Part shown: positions 41,805 to 54,109 of the stretch, piece by piece
How the letters are laid out: each line of letters opens with the position of its first letter
How positions within the stretch are numbered: the first letter of the stretch is position 1
Source: Chinchilla lanigera
Taxonomy: Eukaryota; Chordata; Mammalia; Rodentia; Chinchillidae
Direction: 5' to 3'
Assembly (NCBI RefSeq): GCF_000276665.1
Contig: NW_004955433.1
Coordinates: forward strand, 13,706,059-13,770,058
DNA length: 64,000 nucleotides
The notes under the pieces: generated by a model
Told to the model about the DNA's origin: nothing
The model's input: only the letters and a program-made list of their open reading frames with translations
Database searches by the model: none
Program-made: the position numbers and the translations under genes

Positions 41805-42141
41805 TTGGAAGGTGATGGGGCTGTAGGGCCACTGTGTGTATCAGTAGATTCATCCGCTAATGAGTCCAGCAGCTAAGTGTGCTACTAAGAGGTTAGGGTC
41901 TGGTTAGAGATGGGTGGTGGAGGACGTGACCTCGAGGGGTATATCTCCCTCCTGCTCCTCCCTTTTCTTTCCACTTCTTGGTCATGGTGAGGTGAGTGGT
42001 TTTCCTCTACCAAGCCTTTCTTGCCTTGGAGCCAGCCAGCCAGGAACTGAAACTTCTAAACCTGTGAGCCGAAACAAACATCTCCTCCTTTAAACTGGAG
42101 GTGTCAGGTTTTTGTCAGAGACGCAAGAAAGTGACTAAGAC
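41805..42141 (+). mobile_element. Rodent MaLR-type LTR
   Basis: Reads ggaaggtgatggggctgtag, then acttcttggtcatggtgagg, ggaactgaaacttctaaacc, gtgagccgaaacaaacatct and ends aaagtgactaagaca, a typical rodent MaLR LTR end. Confidence 0.7.
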
Positions 42142-42149
42142 AACAACCT

Positions 42150-43870
42150 AAGAGTTTCCGTACCAGTCTTCCTTTGCTGGTTGCCTCCACAAAGATTTTC
42201 TGTGGCCAAGAACTCTGTCCTTCCATCCAATCAGAAAGAAGATTAATGCTCTATACTGTTATTCATTCAACAGTTTTAAAAGCAGCTTTACATTCAGCAT
42301 GCTGTTGTTACCTGCCTCCCTTATCATTTTGGATGCCTTTCTTCTCCAGCTCCTTATCAGGTAAGGTCAGTTCCACTGCCTCCCAAGAACCTTCCCCAGT
42401 TCCCCTAAACACCTTGTTGCTTTGCTTTTCCAATCACTCTCATTTTGTAAATAGTTGTGACCCAGACTATCCTCCCGCTTCAGAGTACACCTATGTCTTT
42501 TCATTTATGTGTTCATCTCAGCTTCACACACACCCTAGGGCTTCTCAAAGTTCAGCCCTTGACCTATCTTCACAACTTGCACCATGCTCGCCACCTTACT
42601 TGACATTTTCCTTCAATCAAATGATTTTCTTAAAAAACATCTATCAAAGAGAAGTTTATACATCTAATTCAATGGTGATAGTGTTTTTAAAAGAGCAAAG
42701 CAGCATGTTTTGCATTTCTGTACCACAAAATCACTCCTCTGACCCCTGATGACTCTATGGTGTAATAATAGGGTAGGGTGTAATGCACCCCACCAAACAA
42801 ACAAGGCACCATGGAAAATCTGCCCCTCCTGCACTGTGGATCTTAGAAAGAAAAAGATAACAGAGGTAAGGAAGGCAAGGGCTGACTCAAAGTGTCCTGA
42901 CTCCCCTCTTAGATGGAAATCCAAGTGGCAGGGATACCAAGCAGGGGGAGTGGAATACAGCCTTGGTTCTCTTGGGGGAGACTGCACCAGACTACAGCAG
43001 CTCTGAGTCGACCTCAGGCAGGCACAGCAGAGTAAAAGTGATCGGGGCAGGGGAGATCTCAAGGGGTAGTCCCACTGCCCTTGGATCTCCTATCCCTTGA
43101 AAGAGGCCAGACATCATAAGACAGCCTTAAAAGGAGTCAGAAGTGATTATAAGTCTGGGTAAATTCTGGAGAAATAAGGACAGGGATTAAGGGATCCAGC
43201 GGGGCTTTCTAGGCTCAAGAAAAAAAATGTAAGCATAGCCTGTCCTGGGGTGGAACCCAGGGCTGAATGCTGGGTAGGTAGGGGAAGAGCAGTGGACTTG
43301 GATCAAGATAAGAGCACAGACCATTAGCACCTCATTCTAGAATCTGTCATCCTTCCAGAACACTGGTACAGAGGAAAGTTGCTATGGAGACCACAACAAT
43401 AGCAGGACCTCTGTAAATGGGTCCCACTGGCTCTTTACTCATACATCTTGGAGATGCGATTGGATGGAATAAGGAGACAATCTGAGAGTTATGGATTTAT
43501 TTTTAAGAGATCTTGTTCCTTACAGAGACACCTTAAATTAAGAACAGAACTGAGTTTACTATATTGAGTTAAATGTCGCTTTTGCCATTAACTAGAAAGG
43601 TAAGTTATTCTTGTTAAAACAAAATAAACAAGCATGAAATATATAAAACATTCTACCTCCAAACTAAGCCTATGTCTTCCACAAATCAGAATGGAAAAAG
43701 AACTATACAGAAAATAGTTTTCTAATTATATACCTTTTATTGGCTATTCTGTTCAGGTATCACTTATGATTATCTTAGACATCCTTTAAAAATACAAGAT
43801 CCAAACCCTGAGAGAGACTGATGTGTCAAGACACAATGACATTAGCTCATATTCAAGGAATGTCATGCAG
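42150..43870. other. Intergenic sequence without recognised gene
   Basis: Possible L2-like text at 42360-42600; otherwise nothing identifiable. A 191-codon open frame at 42174-42749 has no recognisable domain or conserved motif. Confidence 0.4.
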
Positions 43871-43879
43871 GTATGAGAC

Positions 43880-44060
43880 ACTGGGGTATATACTTTGCAT
43901 CTATTACCTGATTTGATACAATTATTTCCATTTTGTAAAATGAGTCACTTGAGGCTCTGTAAAGTAGGATGATTTGTTCAATATCACAAGACTTAGAAGC
44001 ACAGCTACGACTTGAGCCCAGTCTTCTTGCCTCCAAGCTGCAGTCTTTGTGCTTTGTGGG
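43880..44060 (+). repeat. MIR SINE
   Basis: Reads gcatctattacctgatttga, then ttgtaaaatgagtcacttga and gatttgttcaatatcacaag. Confidence 0.6.
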
Positions 44061-44639
44061 TGGGAGAGTAGGAAGTGAGGAGCAGTAGGAAGGTTAGGGA
44101 GGGTGAGCTGGCTGACCTCTGCAGTTCTTGGCCATGAAAAAAATCACTAAATGTCTTAATCAACTGACTAACCAATTGATATTACCTTCTTGGGCCTTGC
44201 AGGCCTCACCAAGACACAAATACAGACTTTTGATCAGCTTCCCTGTTCTCCCAGATTGCTCTAGGGAAATTCTGAGGGAGAAAACTAGAACTAAGATCTC
44301 AGCCTAAGGCTTGTCTTGAAACATATACTAATATTGTACCTGCTGATAAGCAGAGCAGATCAAAGGCCACTTCTGGATTCTCAAGGGAAATGCTAAAGGT
44401 ATCTTGAAGCAATGAGGGCAGTGGCATCTGCTTCAAGGTAGAAAGCAAGCTGGAGGTGGACAAAACAAATGAAGGATGCCCTGGCACTAGAAGCAGGTCA
44501 CTGGGTCGTGTTTTCTCACTCCTCATGGGTCCAGAGCTGGGAAGTCTTAGAGTTTCCTTCTTGTAACCTGTTCCTTGAACCCCATCTGATATGTGTGTTA
44601 AAGCCAAACACTTTAACTTGATTTTCAGATCATTTCTCA

Positions 44640-45060
44640 TCTGGCTTCATCCTACCATTCCAAACCAATGCCCCACTGTATCTTCGCCATTGCAACCCCA
44701 TCACTGCATCTCCATCACTGTAGCCCCGCCACAGCACTGATTACTGTGCTCCATCACTGCAGTCTCATCACTGCATCCAATGTTTGTTGCTTACATTTTC
44801 CTCTCCTGTAATACTTTGCCTTGACATCCTCACCTATTTAGCTTTCAAGATCCCATAAAATACCATTTCCTTCATGCTGACTTCTTCATGTCCAAATGCT
44901 AGAATTACTCTGATCGTTGCTCCTGTGTACTTTTTTAATATGTCTCTGTTATTTACAATATCTTGTTCACCTTCTCCAGCTGACTCAGCCACAAATCATG
45001 ATTTATGATGATGACGACAACAACAACAATGACGATGACAAGAGCTCTCGTGTCAATTGT
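44640..45060 (+). repeat. L2-like fragment with internal catcactgca repeats and trinucleotide tracts
   Basis: L2-like text (ctggcttcatcctaccattc, later ttcatgctgacttcttcatg) surrounds an imperfect run of catcactgca-type units at about 44690-44780. A GAT/GAC/AAC-rich tract lies at 45005-45045. Confidence 0.45.
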
Positions 45061-45499
45061 AAAACCTCAGCCCATTTATGATGTAAGTCATATCTCCATA
45101 GGACAGTCAGGTGCAGGTCCAGCACCACCTTGCACTAACAAAATACCACTTGAAGCAAGCATAAGCCATGTGGCTATTTTCTGCCCTGGGGCCTTATCCT
45201 CATCAGAGAAGTCCCCTCTGTCTTTCCTCATATGATACCAGAATTATAGGATAGTTAAGCCCAAGGAAAACACTTGATAAAAAGGTTGTGAGAGGTGAGA
45301 GAGCTCTGGAAGAAATTCGTATGCTGCTCAGTAGATGGGAGAACTAAAGAAATCAGGTTCTCATTGCTCACAGCAGCAATCTCTATATCTGTCCCCTTGT
45401 CCTTCTTTGTCCCTTTTCCTCTTTCCTCTTTCCAAAGGCTCACCACCTAAATAATCTACCTTCTTACCTATAGCCTTGTCTCAAGGAACTGAATTAGGT

Positions 45500-46850
45500 T
45501 CATTGGTACTAGAACCAAACTGCGGTGCAAACCCCAGTGGAATTTTGAAAGTGGGTCATTCACCAACCACATAGCATTCCATAACCAAGCCTCTCAGTGG
45601 TGGGCTAAGTTGAGTTTTAGATGGAGGGGAGGCTCTTAGGAATGCATTAACTTTAACATGTGTAGGTAGAGAGGCAACAATGATTATAAAGGTTGTGATA
45701 TTGACTAGCTCTTGTGAAATGCCTTGGAAACCTGAAAGAAAATAGCAGACTCAATCAGCTATTAGTGTAAGTTATGCCATGAAAATCAGAGGCCTTCAGG
45801 AAGCTTTTAAAGATAACTTCAATTCTTGGAATTATAGCAAAACGATGCAGAAAAATTAGACCTAGTGTTTAGCCATAAGTGTGGAAGAACTACAAAGGAG
45901 GTTGAATGTGCAGCCTTAGAAGATCTCCTAAGCTAAAGTTAGGACCCCAAAACATAGGGTGAGAGAGTGGGCAGATGCATTTGAGAACCATGAACACCCA
46001 GATTCTCATGAACTCTGCAAACCACCAAATGTAACACTGTCACCCTTGCTGCAGGAGAATAGACATTCCTACTCTGATAACAAAACACAGACTCAACCTG
46101 TGGTACATCTCTCACAAGATAAAGCTTTCCCTCAGGAAGCTCACTCTTCTCAACTCATTGCTCCAGGCCAGTAGGGTTTTGAGAAATGGACCATTCCGGC
46201 TCTTGGATCTCAGCATTCCCTGGAGAAGAAATTATAATCCCTCATGCCTTTCTCACTGGATGAATTCTATGTGTGGCTACAAAACAATTGAATGGGAGTG
46301 ATTCTTGAGGTGATGGGATTGAGACAGGGGTCAAAAGATGAGATTCGGTAGGAAGGAATTTATTACTATAAGAACACATGTTCATGGTTCAGGATTAACT
46401 GTCCTGCCAAAATGCCTAATATGCTGTCAGAGTGGAAGGGACATAGATGAAATGTGGACTGAAGAATTCACCACTAGTGTGCTCTTGAGAAGGACACCCA
46501 GTATCATTAAGAAGTTTGGCAATTGCCCTCTTCTGTAGTGCAAGGGGCATGGTAAGCATTAGCGATGTGGGTTCATTAATATCCAAAAGGATGATAGAGC
46601 CTCAAAATAGTACAGGCATTCAATGGTCAGAAACCAGGAGGCTATAATTATTATAATGACCACAAATGCCAAAAGATCAGACCAAGGACTTGACCTGTAA
46701 GAAGTAGAGAGCTGGTTAATGGAGCACGGTGTCTGTACGGGCAAAATAGAGGAAGAAGCAGCAATGGAGGAGCTAGCAGGAGGCTGAGGGTGGTTTCCCC
46801 AATAAGAAGCCTTTCTTAAACGTTCCCTGAGGCTCCCCTGATCTCCCACT
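45500..46850 (+). mobile_element. Possible MaLR/ERVL-type internal sequence
   Basis: Long A-rich non-LTR stretch with gag-like DNA wording of MaLR internals (gaaagaaaatagcagactca, then atcagctattagtgtaagtt). No open frame of size remains. Assignment is by eye and tentative. Confidence 0.3.
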
Positions 46851-47328
46851 TAGGCATTATCTATTTACAGCCCTCATTACCCTCTGCCAGTGTGCAGTCT
46901 AGTAGTACCTAGCATTTTCTAGTCTTTAAGGACTCTGCTCTTACATTTTTTCTAATGCATACCTCATTGTGACTACTACATGATTCCTATCCACCTCGGA
47001 CATTTTTCCAGGTCATTACCAAGAAAAATCTTTAGCAACTACTGTCCTATGACCCCCTCTGTGAATTGCTAAATTGGCCCACAGAATTCAGGAAAACACT
47101 TTGCTTATGTTTATCAATATTTTACAAAGGATGTTATAAAGGGAAAAGATGCACAGCAGATAACGTGTGTACACAGCAAGATACATGGGAAAGGGCACTG
47201 AGCCTCCATGCTATCTAGGCATGCCAGCTTCCAGAAATTCCATATATTCAGTGATCCAGCAGATCTCCCAAATATGTCATTTTGCAGATTTATGTAAGCT
47301 TCATTAGTTAGGCATGACTAATTAAATA

Positions 47329-47384
47329 ATTGGTGATCAACTCAACATTTAGGCTCATTGGTGATCAACTCGGCATTTAGGCCC
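47329..47384 (+). repeat. 28-bp tandem duplication
   Basis: Two adjacent copies beginning attggtgatcaactc at 47329 and 47357, differing at about three positions (caacattt against cggcattt). Confidence 0.9.
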
Positions 47385-48063
47385 CCTCACCTCCCCAGAG
47401 ATTGGTAGGGGGAACTGAAAATTTTAACCTTCTAATGGTGTGTGTGATTTTCCTGACAACCGGCTGCATCCCAAGGCTATTCAGGAGCCCCCAGCCAAGA
47501 GTCATCACATTAGCATTAAAAAGGTGTTCATCATTCTGAGGATTCTGAAGGATTTAGGAGTTGTATGTCAGGAAGTGGGGGTAAATACCAAATACATATC
47601 TCACAGTATACATTGGGCTAGTCTTAAAAGCTCTGTACAGACTCTCAATTGGGTTTCAGAACAAATCATAACAACTTTTAAGACAGCAATGGATCACAGT
47701 CACCTTCACTTAAAGGAACTGGATCTTGGTGCCTCTGGTAGCGGCATAAACTGAATGTGAGAGGGTCTGGCAAGCCCTGAAGAAGGATGGGCCTCCTGTA
47801 TATATCTATCCCATCAGATTGAAAAGGGTTAAAAATATGGGAATGTAAAGAAGGGCAAAGAAAAGAGACAGAAAGCTTCAGATAATACCCTGAGACAGGT
47901 TGAAAAAAATGAAAGAACCTGCACTTATTGACTGGAGGAAATATTCAGTTTAGAAAAAGAGAATCAGATCACCTATTCTCAAATGTCAAGGAACATTCAA
48001 AGGAGTTTAAAACACCATAATGTTCCGGGCATGGACTTGAATTAAGTGGCTTTTCATTTTACT

Positions 48064-48064
<1 letters not shown>

Positions 48065-48097
<33 letters not shown>

Positions 48098-48107
48098 TGT
48101 GTCTGTG
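48065..48107. repeat. (GT)n microsatellite
   Basis: About 43 bases of GT with two TCTG interruptions near the right end. Confidence 0.96.
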
Positions 48108-48279
48108 TAATCTGAGAAGGTAAATGTGAAAAAAAATCCTAAGCAAGCATTTAAAGATCAATTAATGTTGCTCTTGCCAGAGTTCTTTCAGAGAACAAAA
48201 ATGTAAGGAATACTTTCCAACTGCTTTAATGATGTTATGGGGAAGTAACTCCTGATCTGTTAAATATGCTGAGTCTGTG

Positions 48280-48900
48280 TCTTAGGAGTTTAAAGAATGA
48301 ACTCGAAGACAAAGCAGGTGAAGAGTAAGAAAGTTTTGTTAAGAAAAAGCTCCTGAGAGGCAGGAGAGGTCCTAAAAGTGGGTTGCTGCCAAGGCTCTTC
48401 TTCAAGGGGTTTTTGACACAGCAAAATCACCTTGGGTTATAGTTTAACCTAAGGTAATCTATGATGTTACTGTGGGTTAAACTATACTCACCTATAGGTT
48501 TACAAGTGCAGTCACGCAGCTAATATTGATCTAATAGAAAAGCAAGCTACATAGCAAGGATACGTAGCATGGAGAAGAACAAAGGCATTTCTGGAAGGAG
48601 TAGGAGTGAAGGTCAGAGTGTTCTGTCATGGGTCTGTGCATTTATTACATTGTTCCTAAGTGTTTGTGATGTTGTTTAGGCTTTCTAGATCAGATGGTGC
48701 TAGTTTTTTAGCTTTCAGCTGCTGTTTATCTCTGGAGAGGCTGGCAGGACTTCCCACCCTGTCTTCATCTTGGGGCCTAGTTTCTATCAACTCATTCCTC
48801 AACCACAGGTCTGGTTTGCTTCATGTCTGTTTGGACTCTGTCTTGGGCCTTGTCCCTTTTTAACTGCCTATTAATCTCTACCTAACTTAGCTATCTGAAA
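48280..48900 (-). mobile_element. Probable ERV LTR, reverse orientation
   Basis: On the minus strand the segment at 48285-48350 reads like an LTR R/U5 (aactttcttactcttcacct, then gctttgtcttcgagttcatt). The stretch to its right would be U3. No internal genes or clear target duplication were found. Confidence 0.4.
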
Positions 48901-48959
48901 TAATGAGACTACATTATCTTGATTCCAAAACCCACCAAGGACCTTATGAGTAAATAAAA

Positions 48960-50560
48960 ATCAAATATTGATCTCTCTTATGAATGTATGCAAAAAGATC
49001 CTTTCAAATATTATCAATTCAAATCCAGTGCTATATAAAAGCACACAACACAACTGACTGAGGCTTACTCCTAATGTTACAGAAGTCCAGCTACTTACCA
49101 CCAAAAAACCAGTATGCAGAAGGTAAGAATTGGTGAGAAGGGAATCAGTTTACCCAAATACAGGCCCTGAGAAGATGAAAGAGAGTGCTATCGTCACAAA
49201 ACGAAGATCATCTTAAGAGAATTTATGGGTGTGAAAGTGTTTTTATGGGGAAGAAGAGGAGCAAAGGGGCAAGGTACGATGACTACCTTGTGATGAGTTC
49301 TGTGTTGCACATCCAAGTTCAACAACCATCTCCGTCACTCTGAAGATTTTTTGTTTCTGCTAAGATGTCCTTATGATAATAATCAACCTTTGTGTCCTAG
49401 CCCAGTCCCCATAAATTTTTAGACAAACACATTTTTTTCTTTTTAATTAAGGAACAAGATCAACAAGTCTTTGGTCTACACTTTGATGTTATCTGAAGAC
49501 CATCTGATGTCCTGGGTTCAGTAAATGTAAGGAAAAGTTACTGATTAGTAAGTTTTATGACTCGTGTCTTTTTAGCTCTTTTTCCCGGTAATATCTAAAC
49601 TGACAGTTAATCAACAAGATACAAAAGACATGTTTTGCCAGGGAATAAAGAGACATAGTGACAAGCAATAGTTTTAATTCATGAGGCAACTTAAATCAGA
49701 AGACACTTCTAAAGCCAAGCTATAGATATCACTCAGCTGTATGACTTCCAAAATGAAGTGATTTTTAAATACAAGTAAGGGAAAGTATTTATTTAGATTT
49801 TCTCTTGGTTATCAGGCATGCAAAGTTGGTTTAATATTTGAAAATCAATCAATGTGATTTACATAGTACCAAATGTTCTATTTTGATATAAAGCTTAAGG
49901 AGTCATCACTTTTGCTTTAAGTCTGCTTACAAAAGCACTAATAGAGTTTTCCTTTCCATTAGGACAAATTCACTTGTTGTCACTGCTATTGTAGCAAGAA
50001 GCAAACATTGAAAATTTTTGAAATTATATTTTTAATTAGGACTACGACCATCAAAGAACTGTGGACACAGAGAAGTCTAATTGAACCAAATTTCAGAGGG
50101 AACAAGCTGTTCCTAAATGAGCAGATGAATATAGATGAGTTCAGTTATATGTTTAGGAGAAGTTACCAAGTTAGGGTCACACATAGGTATGAAAATGAGC
50201 CCACCATAGGCTAGGGGGTTTTTCAGGGACAAGGACAAGCTACTTAAGCTCCTAAAGTCAAATATGGGTTAGCCCAGCAGATTGATATCTGGAAAAATCC
50301 CAAACACAGGCTTTCCGCTCCCTGACTGCCAATTCTCTTCCACAAGAATTTTGCTGAATACGCAGTAGCACTGAGAAGCAGAGAAAAATGCTAGAAAATA
50401 GAAAACAATCTTCTGTATTCACAAATCCCCACAGAATAGAGATTTGAGTCGATCTGCAAGACATTTGAATCTAGAGGTCAACTATGAGTAACCAAAGTCT
50501 CAACCCTAGACCACTTCAGCTTTTGATTAAATTGATAGCAACAGCCTTAGTTAAAATATC
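48960..50560. other. Intergenic sequence without recognised features
   Basis: A/T-rich; no gene, RNA or clear repeat was identified. Confidence 0.4.
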
Positions 50561-50569
50561 TGGCATAAA

Positions 50570-50648
50570 GCCTGGGGATGTAGCTCAATGGCAGAGTGCA
50601 TGCCTAACATGCGTGAGTTCCTGAGTTCAAACTCCAATAAAATAAAAA
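50570..50648 (+). repeat. ID-like tRNA-derived SINE
   Basis: Reads gcctggggatgtagctcaat, then ggcagagtgcatgcctaaca and gttcctgagttcaaactcc, with tRNA A and B boxes, and an A-rich tail. Confidence 0.8.
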
Positions 50649-50920
50649 TATCTGAAATAAAATAGAAAAATATGAATTATAAAAAACAAATATGACTTAT
50701 AACTGAAAGTCAAATGCGGTCAATAGAAGCAGGTGCCATAAATGACAAAAATGTTGGTATTGATGGACAAAAACTTTTAAATGAGTTATAAGCACCTTAA
50801 AGAACTTGTCACTGCTATTGTAGCAAGGGGAAATTGAACAAAATTCTGTAGAGGGGAAACTGAACAAAATAAATGAAAAGAAGGAGAATTTCAGAGGAGA
50901 AATTAAAACTGTATAAGAAG

Positions 50921-51010
50921 GCCAGGGATTTAGCTCAGCAGCAAAAGTGTCTGCCTGGCAAGCTCAAGGTCCTGAGTTCAATTCCCAGTACCAAAAAAAA
51001 AAAAAAAAAA
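50921..51010 (+). repeat. ID-like tRNA-derived SINE
   Basis: Reads ggccagggatttagctcagc, then gtctgcctggcaagctcaag and tgagttcaattcccagtacc with a poly-A tail. Confidence 0.88.
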
Positions 51011-51177
51011 CAACTGTATAAGAAACCTAATTAAAATTCTAAATCAGGAAAACACAAGATATGAAGTAAACAATTAATTGGATAGGATTACTAGTAGACT
51101 AGACTAAGCTGAAGGAAAAAATCAGTGAACTTGAAAAAAGGATAAAAGCCAGTGTCCTAACTTAAGCACAAAGTGTA

Positions 51178-51271
51178 GAAGGAAGGAAGGAAGGAAGGAA
51201 GGAAGGAAGGAAGGAAGGAAGGAAGGAAGGAAGGAAGGAAAGAAAGAAGGAAAGAAGGAAGGAAGGAAGGA
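51178..51271. repeat. (GGAA)n simple repeat at gap edge
   Basis: Roughly 94 bases of GGAA/GAAA that run into an N gap and reappear as GAAA-like sequence after it. Confidence 0.97.
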
Positions 51272-51426
51272 NNNNNNNNNNNNNNNNNNNNNNNNNNNNN
51301 NNNNNNNNNNNNNNNNNNNNNNNNNNNNNNNNNNNNNNNNNNNNNNNNNNNNNNNNNNNNNNNNNNNNNNNNNNNNNNNNNNNNNNNNNNNNNNNNNNNN
51401 NNNNNNNNNNNNNNNNNNNNNNNNNN
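51272..51426. other. Assembly gap (N run)
   Basis: 155 undetermined bases inside the purine repeat. Confidence 0.99.
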
Positions 51427-51904
51427 AAGAAAAAAGAAAGAGAGAAAGACAAAAGCATCAGTAATGTAAATTATAATATATAATGGACCAACATATATAA
51501 AGAGTGTAATGGAGAGAACAAAGAGAATGAAGCTGCAAAGCTGTTTGAAAAAATACTAACTAAAAACCTGATGAAAGACAATAGTTGCATTTAGGTAAAA
51601 ATAATATAATGAAAAATAGTATTCTGTAATAATTTACTCAGTTTCGGAAAACCAAAGCTAAAGACAAGTCAGCAGCATCCAGAAAATAAGGGTACACTGC
51701 TTCTAGAAAAAAGCAATAATGTTGGCTACTTTTATTAGAAACAATGGATGTCTGAAGATGAAAGACAAAGAAGATTCTACAACATAGCTGTCAGAAAGCC
51801 ATGAGGTGACATATGTGAGGTGCTAAAAAGAAAAATATTGGTCAACTAAGAGTGTTTTATATGAGGGGTGATTAAAAACACAGTGAATATTAACATTTTA
51901 AAAA

Positions 51905-52350
51905 ATTGTTACAGTATAGAATACATTCCCTTAACTCCCCTCAAAGTACTCCCCCTCACTTTAGACACACTTACCTATCATTCTTGACACTTTCTGCAGG
52001 AGTTCAGAAAGTCCTCTTTCATGTGTCTTGGCTGTCTCAATATCCTGCATCAGTTCAAAATTTCCCTTTAATAGTCATTTTTACTAGAGAAGAGCCAAAG
52101 TACCACCGTGCCACATCCAGTGAATGAGGTTGGTGAGGACACACTACCATCCTTGTATAACCCTGCTTTCCTTGAGGGGACACTTGGCAGTAGCATTCAC
52201 CATATTTTTATCAAATGACATAAAGACACTCATGAAAGAGGACTTCAAGACCACTTGAGAAAGTAGCAAGAATGATGGAATAAGTCTGTTTGATGCAGGA
52301 GAGTATTCTGTAGGGATTAATGACAATGTACCTTTCATTATAACTTTTTT
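51905..52350. mobile_element. Foldback inverted repeat, possibly a mariner-like DNA transposon remnant
   Basis: The left arm (about 51905-52030) is matched by the reverse complement of the right arm (about 52220-52350): catcattcttg-type text followed by actttct and then aagtcctctttcatg occurs in both. The spacer is about 190 bases. No transposase frame is visible. Two opposed copies of one element, or a single palindromic non-autonomous element, would explain it. Confidence 0.55.
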
Positions 52351-52749
52351 ATTTTAAAAAAGAAAAAAACAATAAAAAAGGAACAGAATTTCAAAACAAG
52401 ATGCTAGGAAGTCAACAAAGGTTATTATATTGCATAATGTTGTCTTCAAAGTAGTTGTTCAGATTACCAGCTATAGGTATGGAAAATTGATCAAACAATA
52501 CAAGCACCAATTTATTGTAAGTTTTAAAAATTTAAATGTTTGACATATATTTTCATCATATCCTATATACCAAAACTATGCTTAAACACTGAGAGAGAAA
52601 TTTAAATAAAAATAAAGATAGTTTGTCACTAGTAGAGCTGTCGTGAAATGATAAAGTTCTTTGGGCTAAAATAAAAGGGTACTAGGCTGTAACTCAAATC
52701 TACATGAGGAAATACAGAATACCTCTAAGGTAACTGCGGAGGTAAACTT

Positions 52750-53780
52750 TTAAGTTAGTATTAAAGTAGTACTCCATGCCCTACCATACGTCAGGCTACA
52801 AAACAAGTCTCAGTAAACTTTAAAATCACACAAAATATTTGCTACCACAATGGAGTGAAACTAACAACAACAAAAGAATATTCATAAATTTCACAAGTAT
52901 GTGAAATATAAGTGAAAAGTTCTTAAATAATCAGTAGCTCAAGGAAGAAACCACAAAGGAATTAGAAAATATTTTGTGATGAATATAAACAAAAATCCAG
53001 CATACCACAATTTATAGAGTGCAGCGAAAACAGTACTCAAAGGGAAATTTATAGCTGTAAATGCCCACATTAAGAAAGAAGATCTTAAATCAATAACCCA
53101 ATCTGCTACCTTTAGGAAACAGAAAAAGAATAATAGCTAAATCCAAAGCAAACAAAAGGAAGGAAATAATAAATATTAGAGTAGAGATAAACAAAACAGA
53201 GACTACAAATCAATATGGAGAATCAATGAAACCAAAACTTCTTTCTCAGGAAAAAAACCAACAAAATTGGAAAAAAATTCTCTGGATTCACCAAGATAAA
53301 AAAAAAAAAAAAGATAAGACTCAGATTATTAAAGTCAAGGATGAATGTGGACATATTACTACCAAACTGATAGACTGTCTTGCAGGCTAAAAGAAAATGA
53401 CAAAATAAAATACAATGCAAATGTACCATAAGGCTTCTATAAACAGAAGTAAAATAGAGCATACAGGCTAAAGAGGATTATGTTTTTTAAAATTTCTCCT
53501 TATTCAGCTTCAAAGCAAAAAAAAAAACATAGTAAATGTTTAATTAATTTAAAAGAAAGTAGGAAAGGAAGAACAACAAAAGGAATCAGTGAGCAAAAAC
53601 ATACAAAACCAATAAGAAAAATGTAGACTTAAGCTTAGCCATATTAGTAAACACATCTAATGGAAATAAACAAGCTACTGTGATTAAGAGGTTTGAAGTC
53701 CATTCAGTATAGTAGATTTTAAGACACATAGTATTATATAAATAAAGATCATTTCTTATGAAAAGAAAACATAATGATGG
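52750..53780 (+). mobile_element. Ancient L1 ORF2 fragment
   Basis: Reads gcagcgaaaacagtactcaa, then agggaaatttatagctgtaa, gaggaagaaacc-like text and gaaaccaaaacttctttctc, the reverse-transcriptase-to-endonuclease region of old L1M elements. Decayed throughout. Confidence 0.65.
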
Positions 53781-53784
53781 AATA

Positions 53785-53985
53785 AATACAAAGTTGTCCC
53801 TCAGTATCTCTGGGGAATTTGTTTCAGGATGTCACCTCACAGATATACAAGTACCAAGATCTGCAGATGCTCAGGTACCATACGTAAAATGGCATAGTAT
53901 TGTACAGAACCTATGTACACCCTCCTATAAAAATACAGAATCCATAGATATGAGTGGTTAACCATGTAAAAAGCCTAACTGTGTA
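53785..53985 (+). mobile_element. Tigger/pogo-type DNA transposon remnant
   Basis: Reads agttgtccctcagtatctct, then ggggaatttgtttcaggatg, agatctgcagatgctcaggt and aacctatgtacaccctccta; same family as 10515-10840. Confidence 0.7.
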
Positions 53986-54109
53986 TGTACCTAGCCACAC
54001 AACCTCAAGAAACATAAAGCAAACATTCAATTAAAAACAGAAACATAAAACGTCATCATAGATAGAAGTTTTAACACAGTTCTTTCTCTATAAGCAAGAA
54101 AAAATAGTA

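Noticed and set aside
42174..42749. 191-codon plus-strand frame
   Set aside because: No motif or conserved family; partly L2-like DNA, so chance opening is likely.
50570..51010. tRNA genes, from tRNA-like A and B boxes
   Set aside because: These are ID-like SINEs with A-tails; no complete cloverleaf with acceptor stem was seen.
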